Assembly (NCBI GenBank): GCA_023418475.1
Contig: JAEZZO010000042.1
Coordinates: forward strand, 157,594 to 221,593
Reading direction: 5' to 3'
Length of the DNA: 64,000 bases
Source of the DNA: Bacillota bacterium
GTDB taxonomy: Bacteria > Bacillota > Clostridia > Lachnospirales > Lachnospiraceae
Made by a program: the position numbers and the translations under genes. This document shows, in pieces, positions 46,001 through 54,555 of the stretch. How positions within the stretch are numbered: the stretch's first letter is position 1; each line of letters begins with the position of its first letter. Below the pieces are notes generated by a model. It worked only from the letters and a program-made list of their open reading frames with translations, was not told where the DNA came from and did no database searches.

Positions 46001-46835
46001 GCCGATGACAATTGAAACAAATTATAAAGATCAGGATACGAAGGTTACTTTCTCCCTAAAGGGAATTACACTTCCGACAGATCCGGAAATGAAAAACAAA
46101 GTATTAGCTAATTTAGCAGTTTATGTACAGCACAGCGATGGTGATAAGGAAATTCTTCCAGGTACTATCGTATATGACACAACCGGTAAACCAATCGGTG
46201 TTCAGATTCAGATTACAAAATTCAGTACCTTTACTTTAATCAGCACATTAAATTCAGCACCGACAGTAGATGGCCTGAAAATAAATGGAACAGCAAAGCC
46301 AGGTAAGGTTGTGAAGGTATCTTATAAGTATAAGGATGCAGATCGGGATAAAGAAGGAAAAACAACATATCAGTGGTTCCGTGCCAATAATGCATCCGGA
46401 AAGGACAAAACTAAGATAGCAGCTGCAGATAAGAGAAGCTACACTGTTACCAGGAAAGATCAGGGTAAATATCTTCTTTGTGAAGTAACTCCTACAGCAA
46501 AGTCAGGCGTAAGCAAGGGAAAGAGTCAATTTGCGACAAAGCAAATCACTGCTTCTGATACTGTAAAGAAGACGGCAAAGCTTGCAGATAATGAGAAAAC
46601 TGTTAAGTATACCACACAGGTAAAACTCGGTCTGATCGGAAACAAAAATTATGCGAAACAGTTAGCTGAAATTTTAAAGAATACCTATCAGGCAGGTAAT
46701 GTAACTCTTCAGGAGGAAGGTTCCTATTACAGAGTATCAGTTGAATTTACAAATATGACAGAGGCTGATAAAGTATGCAAAGAGATGAAAAAAGCAAAGC
46801 TTATTGCAAATTATTATATGAATAAGCTGTCATAA
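43047..46835 (+). CDS. large repeat-rich surface protein (six DUF4073-like repeats, Ig-like and SPOR-like C-terminus)
   Basis: About 1262 residues. Signal peptide (RKRLLSWLLVLTIVFTMAG, cleavage near VSAAA), then a beta-rich N-terminal domain of about 230 residues. A NEW3-like module follows (near 300-340, AVTYSVQKPAGWTAV). Six repeats centred on a (T)MEYSTDGGTTW motif alternate with Gly-Ser-Ala-Ile segments. Next come a region of about 250 residues resembling a trifunctional surface-protein tail, an Ig-like domain (TYQWFRANN) and a C-terminal SPOR-like domain (YAKQLAEILKNTY, YYRVSVEFTN). Extracellular, function unknown; carbohydrate or peptidoglycan binding is plausible. The Met at 43047 suits the GGAGG site better than the one at 43035. 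Confidence 0.8.
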   Translation: MKRKRLLSWLLVLTIVFTMAGLRPHTVSAAADNNVLGGQISKGCLKVTVSNGNIFVERYNGSQFVRQYYAPADAVLDVNGTRYNLGTYFATENPLSVTTQTGDSQSITTTWETSSMQISQTVTLPSLTAQYIKLQWSVKNIGSSAMTNLHFLRGEDTYLSGGDNGSGYWDASTNSIGVSKVIGGVTQRLYMQGITIPNSYISANYGTMRMDVMDGGELRKEINPDVNTDNGYAMEWKNTSLSSGAIWTIKAIESFISSAVTASGSSATINSTSGSAITLDYTVVNSSTTAQAVTYSVQKPAGWTAVPDKTSETLAANATTTIHVSVIPPTNAANGTYDIILNIVAPGSEAQSISTLTILKTPAAPNVTADDINNVLVGADETMEYSTDGGSTWTPYNSSNLPNLNANMTVQIRVMAGAGIPAGGITTVVFSDAASADDTNNVLVNADSTMEYSTDDGTTWTIYDPFNVPTFNGGTTVLIRKRAGESVNINFATSSVTGSAISVVSGAAISVSGSAVTISGSVIPGSAVAVDFANYQMAATDDTMEYSTDNGLTWNDCAAAVMFTIQGDTTVLVRKKTGSITTIHFTENPVIPAAPSVSANDVNNTITGANTSMEYSTDGGTTWSAYQSSNPPVFTGNKTVKVRIKAGEVVVINYTADTIMGSAIQVVTGSAITVSEASVKADFTHKKLTGVYDTMQYSTDNGTTWTDCSSSSELVFSADAIVLLRAKAGHITTISFTVNPAAAPSVTADDNNNKLIGANGTMEYSLDNGVTWISYNTSNPPVFYGTITVMVRVKASESNPASEIKTLHFAQNEVAYDGNASNSNAENKPTDKTVRKVDTELASGAVVQVEIVRTKDNNKIVDTVIVDKDIVTETLKSNITSNHSVTVYVSPDKEKTADEVKVNVKADSLKKLSDTEASLNIMTDDVTITLSNETVKKLSEKEEDLYFRVLPVKNESQKQAAIENTMSSATVKIYAQYKDIEIYGVPMTIETNYKDQDTKVTFSLKGITLPTDPEMKNKVLANLAVYVQHSDGDKEILPGTIVYDTTGKPIGVQIQITKFSTFTLISTLNSAPTVDGLKINGTAKPGKVVKVSYKYKDADRDKEGKTTYQWFRANNASGKDKTKIAAADKRSYTVTRKDQGKYLLCEVTPTAKSGVSKGKSQFATKQITASDTVKKTAKLADNEKTVKYTTQVKLGLIGNKNYAKQLAEILKNTYQAGNVTLQEEGSYYRVSVEFTNMTEADKVCKEMKKAKLIANYYMNKLS
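44140..45485 (+). repeat. six tandem protein-domain repeats in the surface protein
   Basis: The Met codon of the repeated MEYSTD/MQYSTD/MEYSLD motif is at 44193, 44394, 44676, 44883, 45129 and 45330, giving spacings of 67, 94, 69, 82 and 67 codons. The longer intervals contain Gly-Ser-Ala-Ile/Val stretches. The pattern suggests three duplicated pairs rather than six equal units. Confidence 0.8.
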
Positions 46836-46867
46836 TTCCCAGCCTATACAAATTGATTTATAGTATG

Positions 46868-46912
46868 AAAAACTCCCAGATCAGGAAAAATTCCTCTTGC
46901 GGGAGTTTTTTA
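46868..46912 (+). terminator. terminator of the surface-protein gene
   Basis: AAAAACTCCC pairs with GGGAGTTTTT around a 23-base loop and is followed by more T. It lies 30 bases after the stop codon. The rest of the spacer to 47165 is A/T-rich with no gene. Confidence 0.75.
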
Positions 46913-47165
46913 TTTTAAGTAGAAAACAGATCATTCAAAAATTGGAATTAAAACGATGCTGTTCATGACCAAATCAAAATTCCATTTTGCGGCATCTGAT
47001 AAAGACATCTTTTTCGGAAGTATTTATCGGATCCCATTCGGAATTTGGTTAGGCTGTTGACGTTATCACATAAATGGAATAGTTGAAATATGTAGTTGCA
47101 GATACTTGTATTATTATAGTATTTATTATAATATTATCTAAGTTTATTGCGTGGGATGGGGACGA

Positions 47166-49001
47166 ATGAAATTATACAAACTGATGATAATAATAGGAAT
47201 ACTACTCCTGCTTTCCGGATGTTTGCCGCAGACTGATCACAAGGAGATTAAAATAGAGAACGGTCTATTGGATCTTAGAGGATATACAATGAATGAATAT
47301 GATACTTTTCGTTTGGATGGCACCTGGAAATTCTACTGGAACAGATTCATTCGTCATCAAGAGATAGACAAGGTGACTCCTGATCTTTATGGCAGAGTAC
47401 CGTTATGCTGGAATAAATACAGGATAAATGGTAAAAAACTACCGGATACGGGATTCGCATCCTACTCGTTACATGTTATTACAGATATGCCGGTCGGAAC
47501 AATGCTGGGTCTTCAGATCGATACTTTCTCAAGCGCTTTTGAAATGTATATTAATAATAAGAAAATTGCATCAGCCGGTAAGGTATCAGCTGATTTTCAT
47601 GGGGAAACAGGCAGGTATAAACCGCAGGCAACGATATTTGAAATACCTTCGCAAGAATTTGATATCATTGTGCATGTCTCGAATTTTGAATATGCCAGAG
47701 GTGGATTTTGGGCAAGTACCTATATGGGAAGCGCCGAGGACATAATGGCTTTGCATGATGTTTTATTAGGAAAAGAAATTTTCCTGGTGGGAATTTTTTT
47801 GGTAAGTGCGCTATTTTATTTGATGATTTATTTAGCAAATAGAGAATTAAAATTTCTGTTATATTTTGCCTGTTTCTGTTTTGTTAAGATATTGGAAATT
47901 GATACAATAAGTCAATTTATTTTATTTCTTCTATTTCGCAATTTGGAGTTTAGATACTATGTTTTGATCTGGTACTCGTCAATATTATGGGCAATATTGT
48001 TTTTAATCCTATATATGGGCGAACTATATCATTCCAGGTTTTCAGATGGTATCACTAAAATTTTTTTTGCTGCTTTTGTATTTTATCAAATCTATATTCT
48101 GATAGAAAAACCTCTAAATTATTCCGAATACGTATATTTTTGTGATATAATCAGTGTAATTGGAGCTTTGATTACGGCGGTAATTATTATCGAGGGTTTC
48201 AGCAGAAAAAGCAGGGATAGCTGGCTCAATTTATTCAGTACGATAATTATGTTTGCTACGTATACACATGATTACTTATATTGGGCTAATAGTATAAGGG
48301 ATAGAAACGGGGAATGGTTTTATACCGGATTTACTCTTTTTCTGCTATTACAGATTATTATACAAAAGAATCGATTTAAGGCATATAACGAGCGAATGAC
48401 AGCAACGGAACTGGCGTTTTTACAAGCGCAGATAAAACCACATTTCTTATATAATGCTATTAATACTTTTATTTCCATTTCTTATTATGATGTGGAGACA
48501 GCGAGAAATCTTCTAGTTAAGTTTGGAGATTATCTTAGAAAATCGTTTGATTTTAAGCGTATCAATCAATGTGTTCCGCTTTCTCATGAGATTGAACTGG
48601 CAAAGGTATATGTTGACATAGAGAGAGCGCGGTTTGAGGAACGTCTGGAAGTGAATTTTGATGTGTCGGCAGACTTATCCGTACAGGTTCCTGTCCTGGT
48701 ATTGCAGCCGGTGATTGAGAATGCAATTATTCATGGTGTCTTACCGAAGGAAGATGGCGGTAAAATAAATGTATCTGTAAAACAGGAAGGAAGATGGCTT
48801 TTGTTTAAAGTAAGCGATGATGGTGTCGGAATGGATACAAAAATCTGCAGCAATAGGATGGAGAGCAGAGTAGGACTGGCCAATATTGACAAGCGCTTAA
48901 GAAAGCTGTATCACAAGGGCATTCAAATAGAAAGCTCATTAGGAGTGGGAAGCGAAGTAACATGGTTTGTACGTAATATTCAGGGTGGTGTGAATAAATG
49001 A
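47166..49001 (+). CDS. 7TMR-DISM sensor histidine kinase (LytS/YesM type)
   Basis: About 611 residues. Lipoprotein-like N-terminus (LLLLSGC), an extracellular beta-sandwich sensor of the 7TMR-DISM type (about 30-195), seven membrane helices (about 205-400), then a His_kinase domain with the phospho-accepting His in QIKPHFLYNAINTFISISYY and an ATPase domain (VLQPVIENAIIHG, SDDGVGMD, GLANIDKRL). The start at 47166 is preceded by a G-rich site; the in-frame Met 5 codons upstream has none. Its stop overlaps the next gene's ATG (ATGA), so the two form a two-component system. Confidence 0.9.
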   Translation: MKLYKLMIIIGILLLLSGCLPQTDHKEIKIENGLLDLRGYTMNEYDTFRLDGTWKFYWNRFIRHQEIDKVTPDLYGRVPLCWNKYRINGKKLPDTGFASYSLHVITDMPVGTMLGLQIDTFSSAFEMYINNKKIASAGKVSADFHGETGRYKPQATIFEIPSQEFDIIVHVSNFEYARGGFWASTYMGSAEDIMALHDVLLGKEIFLVGIFLVSALFYLMIYLANRELKFLLYFACFCFVKILEIDTISQFILFLLFRNLEFRYYVLIWYSSILWAILFLILYMGELYHSRFSDGITKIFFAAFVFYQIYILIEKPLNYSEYVYFCDIISVIGALITAVIIIEGFSRKSRDSWLNLFSTIIMFATYTHDYLYWANSIRDRNGEWFYTGFTLFLLLQIIIQKNRFKAYNERMTATELAFLQAQIKPHFLYNAINTFISISYYDVETARNLLVKFGDYLRKSFDFKRINQCVPLSHEIELAKVYVDIERARFEERLEVNFDVSADLSVQVPVLVLQPVIENAIIHGVLPKEDGGKINVSVKQEGRWLLFKVSDDGVGMDTKICSNRMESRVGLANIDKRLRKLYHKGIQIESSLGVGSEVTWFVRNIQGGVNK

Positions 49002-50104
49002 GTATCAATGTTATCATTGTTGATGATGAAAGGCCTGCAATACGAGTGTTGCAACGTATGCTACAACATTATGAAGATTTGGAAATCAGAGGAGTTTATA
49101 CGAATCCGCTAAAAGCTTTTGATGATATTATTAAAAATAAACCGGAAGTAGTATTTCTGGATATTAATATGCCGCAGGTTAGGGGATTGGATCTCGGTTC
49201 CTGCATATTAGAGGTAAGTCCGAATACGAATTTGATTTTTGTTACTGCGTATGATATGTATGCTGTAGAAGCATTTGAGCTGAATGCACTTGACTATCTT
49301 CTCAAACCAATTAGTGAAGAAAGGCTTAAAAAGGCAGTTGAAAGGATCAGGAGTAAGCATTTAACCAAACCGGTGTGCCTAACAAAGAAGCTAATCATAA
49401 AATGTCTCGGAGCGAGTATTCTTTATTGGGACAACCAACAACCGATGAAATTTCGCACAGAGAAAACGAGAGAGCTTTTCTTATATATATTACATAATCG
49501 AAATCGTCGTATAACAAAGGAAGAGATACTGGATCATATATGGGCGGAGGATAATCCGGAACGGGCTATCCGACAGCTTTATAACGGTATTTATTACATC
49601 AGGAAAGCCTTAGAGGAATATGGAGTTGATAAAAGCCGGATCAATATTAATGGTGATTACAGTATAAATATTGTCAATGTGGACATTGATGTAGATACCT
49701 ATTGCAGATTGGGAAAAGAGGTCAATGCAATCAGCCAGAGTGAACTTGAGACGATGGAGGAATTATATACCGGCGAGTATTTACAAGGCGAAGACTATTT
49801 ATGGGTCTATTCAAAAAGGGAGGAGCTGGCACGTTTGTATCTTGTCAGCCTGAACAGACTTTCTAAGATCTATATTGAGCAACGAGAATTTGAAAAAGCT
49901 GAAAATATGCTTTTGAAAGCTTACGAGTTAAATCCCTATGATGAAGGTATTAGTGAGACTTTAATGAACTTGTATATCATAACGGATCGAAAGGGTATGG
50001 GAGTAAAGCATTTTCATACCTATGTTGAGCTGATAAGAGAGGAACTTGGCATCAAACCCAGTGATAAGCTTATAAAAATTTACCATAGTATTATTTCGAC
50101 ATAA
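48998..50104 (+). CDS. response regulator with winged-helix and BTAD domains
   Basis: A 368-residue regulator: receiver domain (IIVDDERPA, phospho-accepting Asp in VVFLDINMPQ, Lys in YLLKPISEE), a winged-helix DNA-binding domain (about 140-225), and a C-terminal bacterial-transcriptional-activator domain built of TPR-like helices (about 230-365, RLSKIYIEQREFEKAENMLLKAYE). This SARP-like arrangement differs from the LytTR domain usually paired with LytS-type kinases. Coupled to the kinase by ATGA overlap. Confidence 0.88.
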   Translation: MSINVIIVDDERPAIRVLQRMLQHYEDLEIRGVYTNPLKAFDDIIKNKPEVVFLDINMPQVRGLDLGSCILEVSPNTNLIFVTAYDMYAVEAFELNALDYLLKPISEERLKKAVERIRSKHLTKPVCLTKKLIIKCLGASILYWDNQQPMKFRTEKTRELFLYILHNRNRRITKEEILDHIWAEDNPERAIRQLYNGIYYIRKALEEYGVDKSRININGDYSINIVNVDIDVDTYCRLGKEVNAISQSELETMEELYTGEYLQGEDYLWVYSKREELARLYLVSLNRLSKIYIEQREFEKAENMLLKAYELNPYDEGISETLMNLYIITDRKGMGVKHFHTYVELIREELGIKPSDKLIKIYHSIIST

Positions 50105-50264
50105 AGAAAAAAACCGATGTTCTTTATCTATCGGTCGTTTCTCTGTTCATGACAACAGATAGTTCGCGAAGCGTGCATCTGCCGGAGTCTGTATAATTCT
50201 CACACAGGTTAAATCTAGGTGCTGAAAAATCAGCGTGAGAATTTGACAATCAAATCATTTTAGG

Positions 50265-50380
50265 TAATTGCGAAATACTAGAATTATATGAAATGTATAC
50301 ACAGAAAGTATATGTTCCGGAGGGGAGGAATATATACTTTTTGTGTATACAATTTGAATAACGATATAGCTTCGCAATTA
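50265..50380. repeat. 116-bp imperfect palindromic element
   Basis: Two arms of about 56 bases, roughly three-quarters identical when one is reverse-complemented. Outer ends are TAATTGCGAA / TTCGCAATTA and the inner block is GTATACACA-AAAGTATAT. A related single arm occurs at 15958-16017. It may be a MITE-like or REP-like element. The surrounding spacer 50105-50408 also contains a small ACCGAT / ATCGGT hairpin at 50113-50135 that could end the response-regulator transcript. Confidence 0.55.
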
Positions 50381-50408
50381 TCCGGTTTTATTATTTCATA
50401 GAGAGGTT

Positions 50409-51236
50409 TTAATATTTTGTAAATCTCTTTTCAAATTTATTTAACAAGGCATATAACCCGGTAGCTAAAACACATAAAATTACAATGGACATAATAACCC
50501 AATCAAGCTTAAATACCTGGCTTCCATAGATAATAAGGTAGCCAAGACCGGCCTTTGCAGCAAGAAATTCACCAATAATAACACCAACCAGTGATAGCCC
50601 GATATTGACTTTCATCTGACTGATAATCGAAGCGATATTGGAGGGGAGGATTACCTTGGTCAGAACATCCCTTTTTTTACCGCCTAAAGTATAGATAAGC
50701 TTGATTTTATCTTGCTCAACTGTCTTAAAATCAGAATAGAGGTTTATGATAGTACCAAAGACAGCAACAGAAACCGCCGCCACTATAATCGTCTTCATAT
50801 TATTTCCAAGCCATACGATGAAGACAGGTGCAAGAGCTGATTTGGGAAGGCTGTTAAGTACAATCAGGTAAGGTTCCAGCACTTTTGATACACTGTCATT
50901 CCACCATAATAGTATAGCCAACAGTATGCCGATTACGTTTACGAGGATAAAACTCACAAGGGTTTCAAGTATTGTAATTCCGACATGATAGAACAGCTGG
51001 CCACTTACAGACATCTGAAAAATTGTCCTGCAAACTCTCGAAGGACTGGAAAACACGAAAGAATTCAGAATGCCAAGTCTTGCAGTTATTTCCCATATAG
51101 AAATAAAACTAACAAGAATGATGGTCTGATAGAAATGAATCCATCTGCACTTTTGTACATGCTTTTTGATATATGCCTGCTGAGCGGCGGAAATGTCGAT
51201 ATTACTACTTTCAACCCGTTTGTTTTTCCTGCTCAT
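50409..51236 (-). CDS. ABC transporter permease (SsuC/TauC type)
   Basis: A 275-residue permease with about six membrane helices and an EAA-type loop (VEQDKIKLIYTLGGKKRDVLTKVILP). Same family as the permeases at 16.9-18.6 kb. It was co-transcribed with the ATPase gene whose 3' end overlaps its start. Because that ATPase gene is now split by the mobile element, the permease has probably lost its partner and its original promoter. Confidence 0.88.
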   Translation of the reverse strand: MSRKNKRVESSNIDISAAQQAYIKKHVQKCRWIHFYQTIILVSFISIWEITARLGILNSFVFSSPSRVCRTIFQMSVSGQLFYHVGITILETLVSFILVNVIGILLAILLWWNDSVSKVLEPYLIVLNSLPKSALAPVFIVWLGNNMKTIIVAAVSVAVFGTIINLYSDFKTVEQDKIKLIYTLGGKKRDVLTKVILPSNIASIISQMKVNIGLSLVGVIIGEFLAAKAGLGYLIIYGSQVFKLDWVIMSIVILCVLATGLYALLNKFEKRFTKY

Positions 51237-51411
51237 TATGGTTTAACTCCTTCCATATCAGATTAAAATACTCATTAAATTCGGGTGCGCTTCTGGCTGT
51301 GAAGGGAGTTCGGTTCTCTATGGAAAGACGAATATCCAGTATCTGATTTACTGTACCCGGGCGGCTGGATAAAACAATTACGCGATCAGCCATGCTGACG
51401 GCCTCTGCTAT
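51211..51411 (-). pseudogene. 3' fragment of an ABC transporter ATPase gene, split by element insertion
   Basis: The last 66 codons of a SsuB/TauB-type ATPase are intact in frame, beginning with IAEAVSMADRVIVLSSRPG, the stretch that normally follows the H-loop. Everything upstream (Walker A, signature, Walker B) is missing and replaced by the serine recombinase gene. The 5' part should lie beyond the element's other end, outside this window. Confidence 0.85.
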
Positions 51412-53059
51412 CATTACCGTACTGCAAACTGTATCCGTTAAATAATTCAATGCGTGCTATTCTGCCATCCCAGGTAATATTCTTAATTAACGTCCGGAGC
51501 AGATACTTCCTCTGATTAATGTCAGCTGTATCAATCAGAGCGTTAAAGTTCATCAGGTTTTGATATAGCAGATTAGTATTATTGATTTCATTGGTAATAT
51601 ATTTTTCTTTGTCTCTTACGGCATCTAGTTGCTTCTGCAGCTCTGTCTGCTTCTTATCTAATTCCTCCAGCTTCGGAGTAACATATTTAGCTATCACACT
51701 ACTATCTGAATTAGATAACTGCTCTAATAGATTTTCAATCATCTTTGCATTGTTGCTATATTCAGTCTCCAGAGCTGTTATATCCTCATTCAGATCAGAG
51801 GTCAATATAAGGCTTTCCTTTTGCTTCAGATACTGCTTAAACTCATTATCTGTATCTGACTCCGCTACTAATTTCTTAATTGCATTAATTACCGCATACT
51901 CAAATTGCGGTCCGGGTATATTCTTCATATTACACCGGGTACCTTTGGATAATACCTTCATCTCACAGCTATAGTAGAATATCGTATGATCACCTTTACG
52001 CTGCACACTTTTTACCCGGAGCTTCGATTTGCAATCCACACATTCGATCATTCCGGACAGAGCTGCTACACTAGATGTCTCAGATCGTAGATTTCCTTTA
52101 TTCTTATTATGACTAATACAAGATTGTATCTTGGCATAATCGGCTCCGGATATGATACCCTTGTGCTTACCTATGGCAATAATCCACTCCGAAGGCTTAC
52201 GCTTAGAAGGGCCTTTTATCTGACTTGTGCGGTTGTAACACATAATGCCATGCTTACCGTTGAATTCAGATTTATCATTACAGACATTACAACCTATTGT
52301 AGTAAAGTATTGATATGCATCCTGATCGGCGACGCAATAAGTAGGATTTTCAATAATCATAGCGACTGTATTCTTAGAAAAGTCGCAATTTTTCTGAGTC
52401 TTAATATTATTCGATAAACAATACACTTCAACCTGAGATAAACTATTTACTTCAAGATACTTTGAGAATAAGAGCGAGGCAACTTTCAAATTATTCTCAT
52501 CCGGTATTAGGTTAAATAGCTTTCTCTCTTTATAATCCTGATCTATAAATACCATTGCTTCTGATTTGTATCCCAGCGGTGGAGTGCCTCCAAGCCATCT
52601 GCCGGTCTTAGCAAGTGCAAGCATATTATCGCGTACACGTTCAGCAATTGTCTCGCGCTCTAATTGAGCAAATACCGAAGCAATATATATCATAGCCTTT
52701 CCCATAGGTGTAGAGGTATCGAAGTTCTCTGTGGCCGAGACAAAGGATACATCATGCTTCTCAAGCAGCTCCAGAGTGTCAGAGAAATCAGCTACATTTC
52801 TGCTGATACGGTCCAGTCTATAGCACATCAATATATTTATCTTACTGGCTTTAATATCTTCAATCATCTTTTTGAACTTAGGTCTATCAGTAGTTGCTGC
52901 CGAAAAGCCTTCATCTTCATAAATGATAAATTCTAATTCACAATCGCGAATTTTCATATTGGCATAATCTTTGCAGAACTGTATTTGATTTTCAACGGAA
53001 TCCCCTTTTTCTGAATACTTTGATTTACGACTGTATATAGCGATAACAATCTTGCCCAT
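51386..53059 (-). CDS. large serine recombinase (integrase)
   Basis: A 557-residue integrase. The resolvase domain (1-150) has catalytic Ser10 in AIYSRKS and Arg residues in CYRLDRISRN. A recombinase domain (about 165-290), a zinc ribbon (CVDCKSK ... CEMKVLSKGTRC) and a long C-terminal coiled coil follow. It cuts and joins att sites and needs a directionality factor to excise. Start at 53059 follows GGAGGTG with six-base spacing. Its final codons run across the attachment junction into former ATPase sequence. Confidence 0.95.
   Translation of the reverse strand: MGKIVIAIYSRKSKYSEKGDSVENQIQFCKDYANMKIRDCELEFIIYEDEGFSAATTDRPKFKKMIEDIKASKINILMCYRLDRISRNVADFSDTLELLEKHDVSFVSATENFDTSTPMGKAMIYIASVFAQLERETIAERVRDNMLALAKTGRWLGGTPPLGYKSEAMVFIDQDYKERKLFNLIPDENNLKVASLLFSKYLEVNSLSQVEVYCLSNNIKTQKNCDFSKNTVAMIIENPTYCVADQDAYQYFTTIGCNVCNDKSEFNGKHGIMCYNRTSQIKGPSKRKPSEWIIAIGKHKGIISGADYAKIQSCISHNKNKGNLRSETSSVAALSGMIECVDCKSKLRVKSVQRKGDHTIFYYSCEMKVLSKGTRCNMKNIPGPQFEYAVINAIKKLVAESDTDNEFKQYLKQKESLILTSDLNEDITALETEYSNNAKMIENLLEQLSNSDSSVIAKYVTPKLEELDKKQTELQKQLDAVRDKEKYITNEINNTNLLYQNLMNFNALIDTADINQRKYLLRTLIKNITWDGRIARIELFNGYSLQYGNDSRGRQHG
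51402..51418. other. left attachment junction (attL/attR) of the integrated element
   Basis: ATPase homology ends and recombinase-side sequence begins around GCCTCTGCTATCATTAC. The core crossover is probably within 51409-51418. It cannot be delimited without the other junction. Confidence 0.6.
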
Positions 53060-53544
53060 TAAATACACCTCCATATGAAAATTACTCCTATAAAAATCAA
53101 CAGAGCATCAATTTTAGCATAGCATTAAAGTAACTCCCTAGCTAGTTGGATGTTGTTGTGTGAAATCCTGTTAGGAGCAGGAACGTTATTAAAGATATTT
53201 CGGAAGCAGAATGATAACTTTTAAATAATAATTATATTAACATATAATAGGAAAATGAACATACGAAATGAGTATATTATGATTTCAATATTCTCCATGC
53301 ACGTAAATGTAATGTAATTCCACTTTTACAACCTAAAAACTTACAAGGAATAATCTGGTTTTTTAAAACTTCTTGTATTATAATGTAAGATATACAAATT
53401 TGAATTATACTTAACACTTTTTTTATTAATCTTGATCATCTAAAAGTCAAATTTTTAATAGAATGTAAATATTAACTGTCATATAGTAGATAACCATAAA
53501 TTACAAAAGTTTTTGGCAAATATTTCGTTAAAAATAATAAGGCA
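53060..53544. other. gene-free spacer inside the element
   Basis: About 480 very A/T-rich bases between divergent recombinase and membrane-protein genes. No gene or RNA is recognisable. It must contain the recombinase promoter. Confidence 0.4.
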
Positions 53545-53573
53545 TTGACAATTTTGTCAGTATTAAATAAATG
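53545..53573 (+). promoter_or_regulatory. candidate promoter with overlapping palindrome
   Basis: TTGACA at 53545-53550 with an A/T-rich -10 region 17 bases later. TGACAATTTTGTCA at 53546-53559 is a perfect palindrome overlapping the -35 box, a possible operator. Confidence 0.4.
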
Positions 53574-53614
53574 GTACTTTGAAACATAAAAATATATGTA
53601 AAGAGGTGAAAACA

Positions 53615-54433
53615 TTGCTAAAAAAAGTTTGGGAAATAATTAAAGAAAATTTCATGGTAATTATTGCTGTTTTTACTTCGATTTTTACCATAATCTATGC
53701 GGCACTTAAACTGGCTATTTATGTGTATTGGAGTGGATACTTCTATGAACTAAATATAGACAGCAGCTTTATGAAATTAAATTATGATGGATTTATCTAT
53801 CAAGTAATTTTTATTACACTTATTATGGTTATCATATTATATTTAATGGGGATGGTAAACGATTTATTGACAACTAATCGAAAGAGTATTTGGAAAAAAG
53901 AGGCTAAGTTAATTAAGAAAGTGAAAATGTTTATAAAAATCGTGACTTTAGACTTTGTGGTTTGTGTTTTATTCTTATCTGTTGCTAACGGACCCCTAAT
54001 TATAACACTATGTGTATGGAGAAAAGTAGATTTGTCAATTGCGAATGTTTTTATTATGCTATGTTTCTTGTTTATAATTGAAATTCTTATGCTCATCATA
54101 CAAAGGATAGACGTAGTAGATAAAAATAAATCGAAAAGAAGCTTGGAGAAGAGGATTGAAGTAGTTTTGTTATCTGCTTTATTTTTGGTAAGTTTTAGTT
54201 TGGCTGGAGCATATTATTACGGGAGCGTAGCTATAGAGAATAAAAACAAAATAAGTCTTGTAGATAACGGGAATTATGCTATAACATATAGCGACGGCAG
54301 TAAATATATTTTGCATAAAGTCCAGATGAATGGAAATGTGTTGATAATTTATCGAAATGAGCAAATGGTCATTAATAATGAAAAATGTACATATACAGTA
54401 AAGGATGTTGAAAAGATTATTATTTCAGATTAA
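53615..54433 (+). CDS. multi-pass membrane protein of unknown function
   Basis: About 272 residues with five predicted membrane helices in the first 220 residues and a short hydrophilic C-terminal domain of about 55 residues (VDNGNYAITYSDGSKYILHK). The TTG at 53615 is preceded by AGAGGTG; the frame opens at a TTG 12 codons earlier. I do not recognise the family. It lies just before the PARIS-like pair but appears to have its own promoter, so membership of the defence module is uncertain. Confidence 0.6.
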   Translation: MLKKVWEIIKENFMVIIAVFTSIFTIIYAALKLAIYVYWSGYFYELNIDSSFMKLNYDGFIYQVIFITLIMVIILYLMGMVNDLLTTNRKSIWKKEAKLIKKVKMFIKIVTLDFVVCVLFLSVANGPLIITLCVWRKVDLSIANVFIMLCFLFIIEILMLIIQRIDVVDKNKSKRSLEKRIEVVLLSALFLVSFSLAGAYYYGSVAIENKNKISLVDNGNYAITYSDGSKYILHKVQMNGNVLIIYRNEQMVINNEKCTYTVKDVEKIIISD

Positions 54434-54480
54434 GTGATTATACTATAGTTATGGGTTAATAATTAATGTTAAAAGAATTT

Positions 54481-54508
54481 TTGATTGTTGTTTTTATTTA
54501 TGTATAAT
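54481..54508 (+). promoter_or_regulatory. candidate promoter of the PARIS-like pair
   Basis: TTGATT at 54481-54486, a 16-base spacer and consensus TATAAT at 54503-54508, about 48 bases before the start codon. Confidence 0.55.
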
Positions 54509-54555
54509 GAAAAAGGTTATAATTAAATATATGTTTAAAGTTGGAGGAATTCTTA

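Noticed and set aside
51211..51450. A 79-codon open frame as a stand-alone gene
   Set aside because: Its body is the C-terminus of an ABC ATPase joined to element sequence at the attachment junction; it is a gene fragment.
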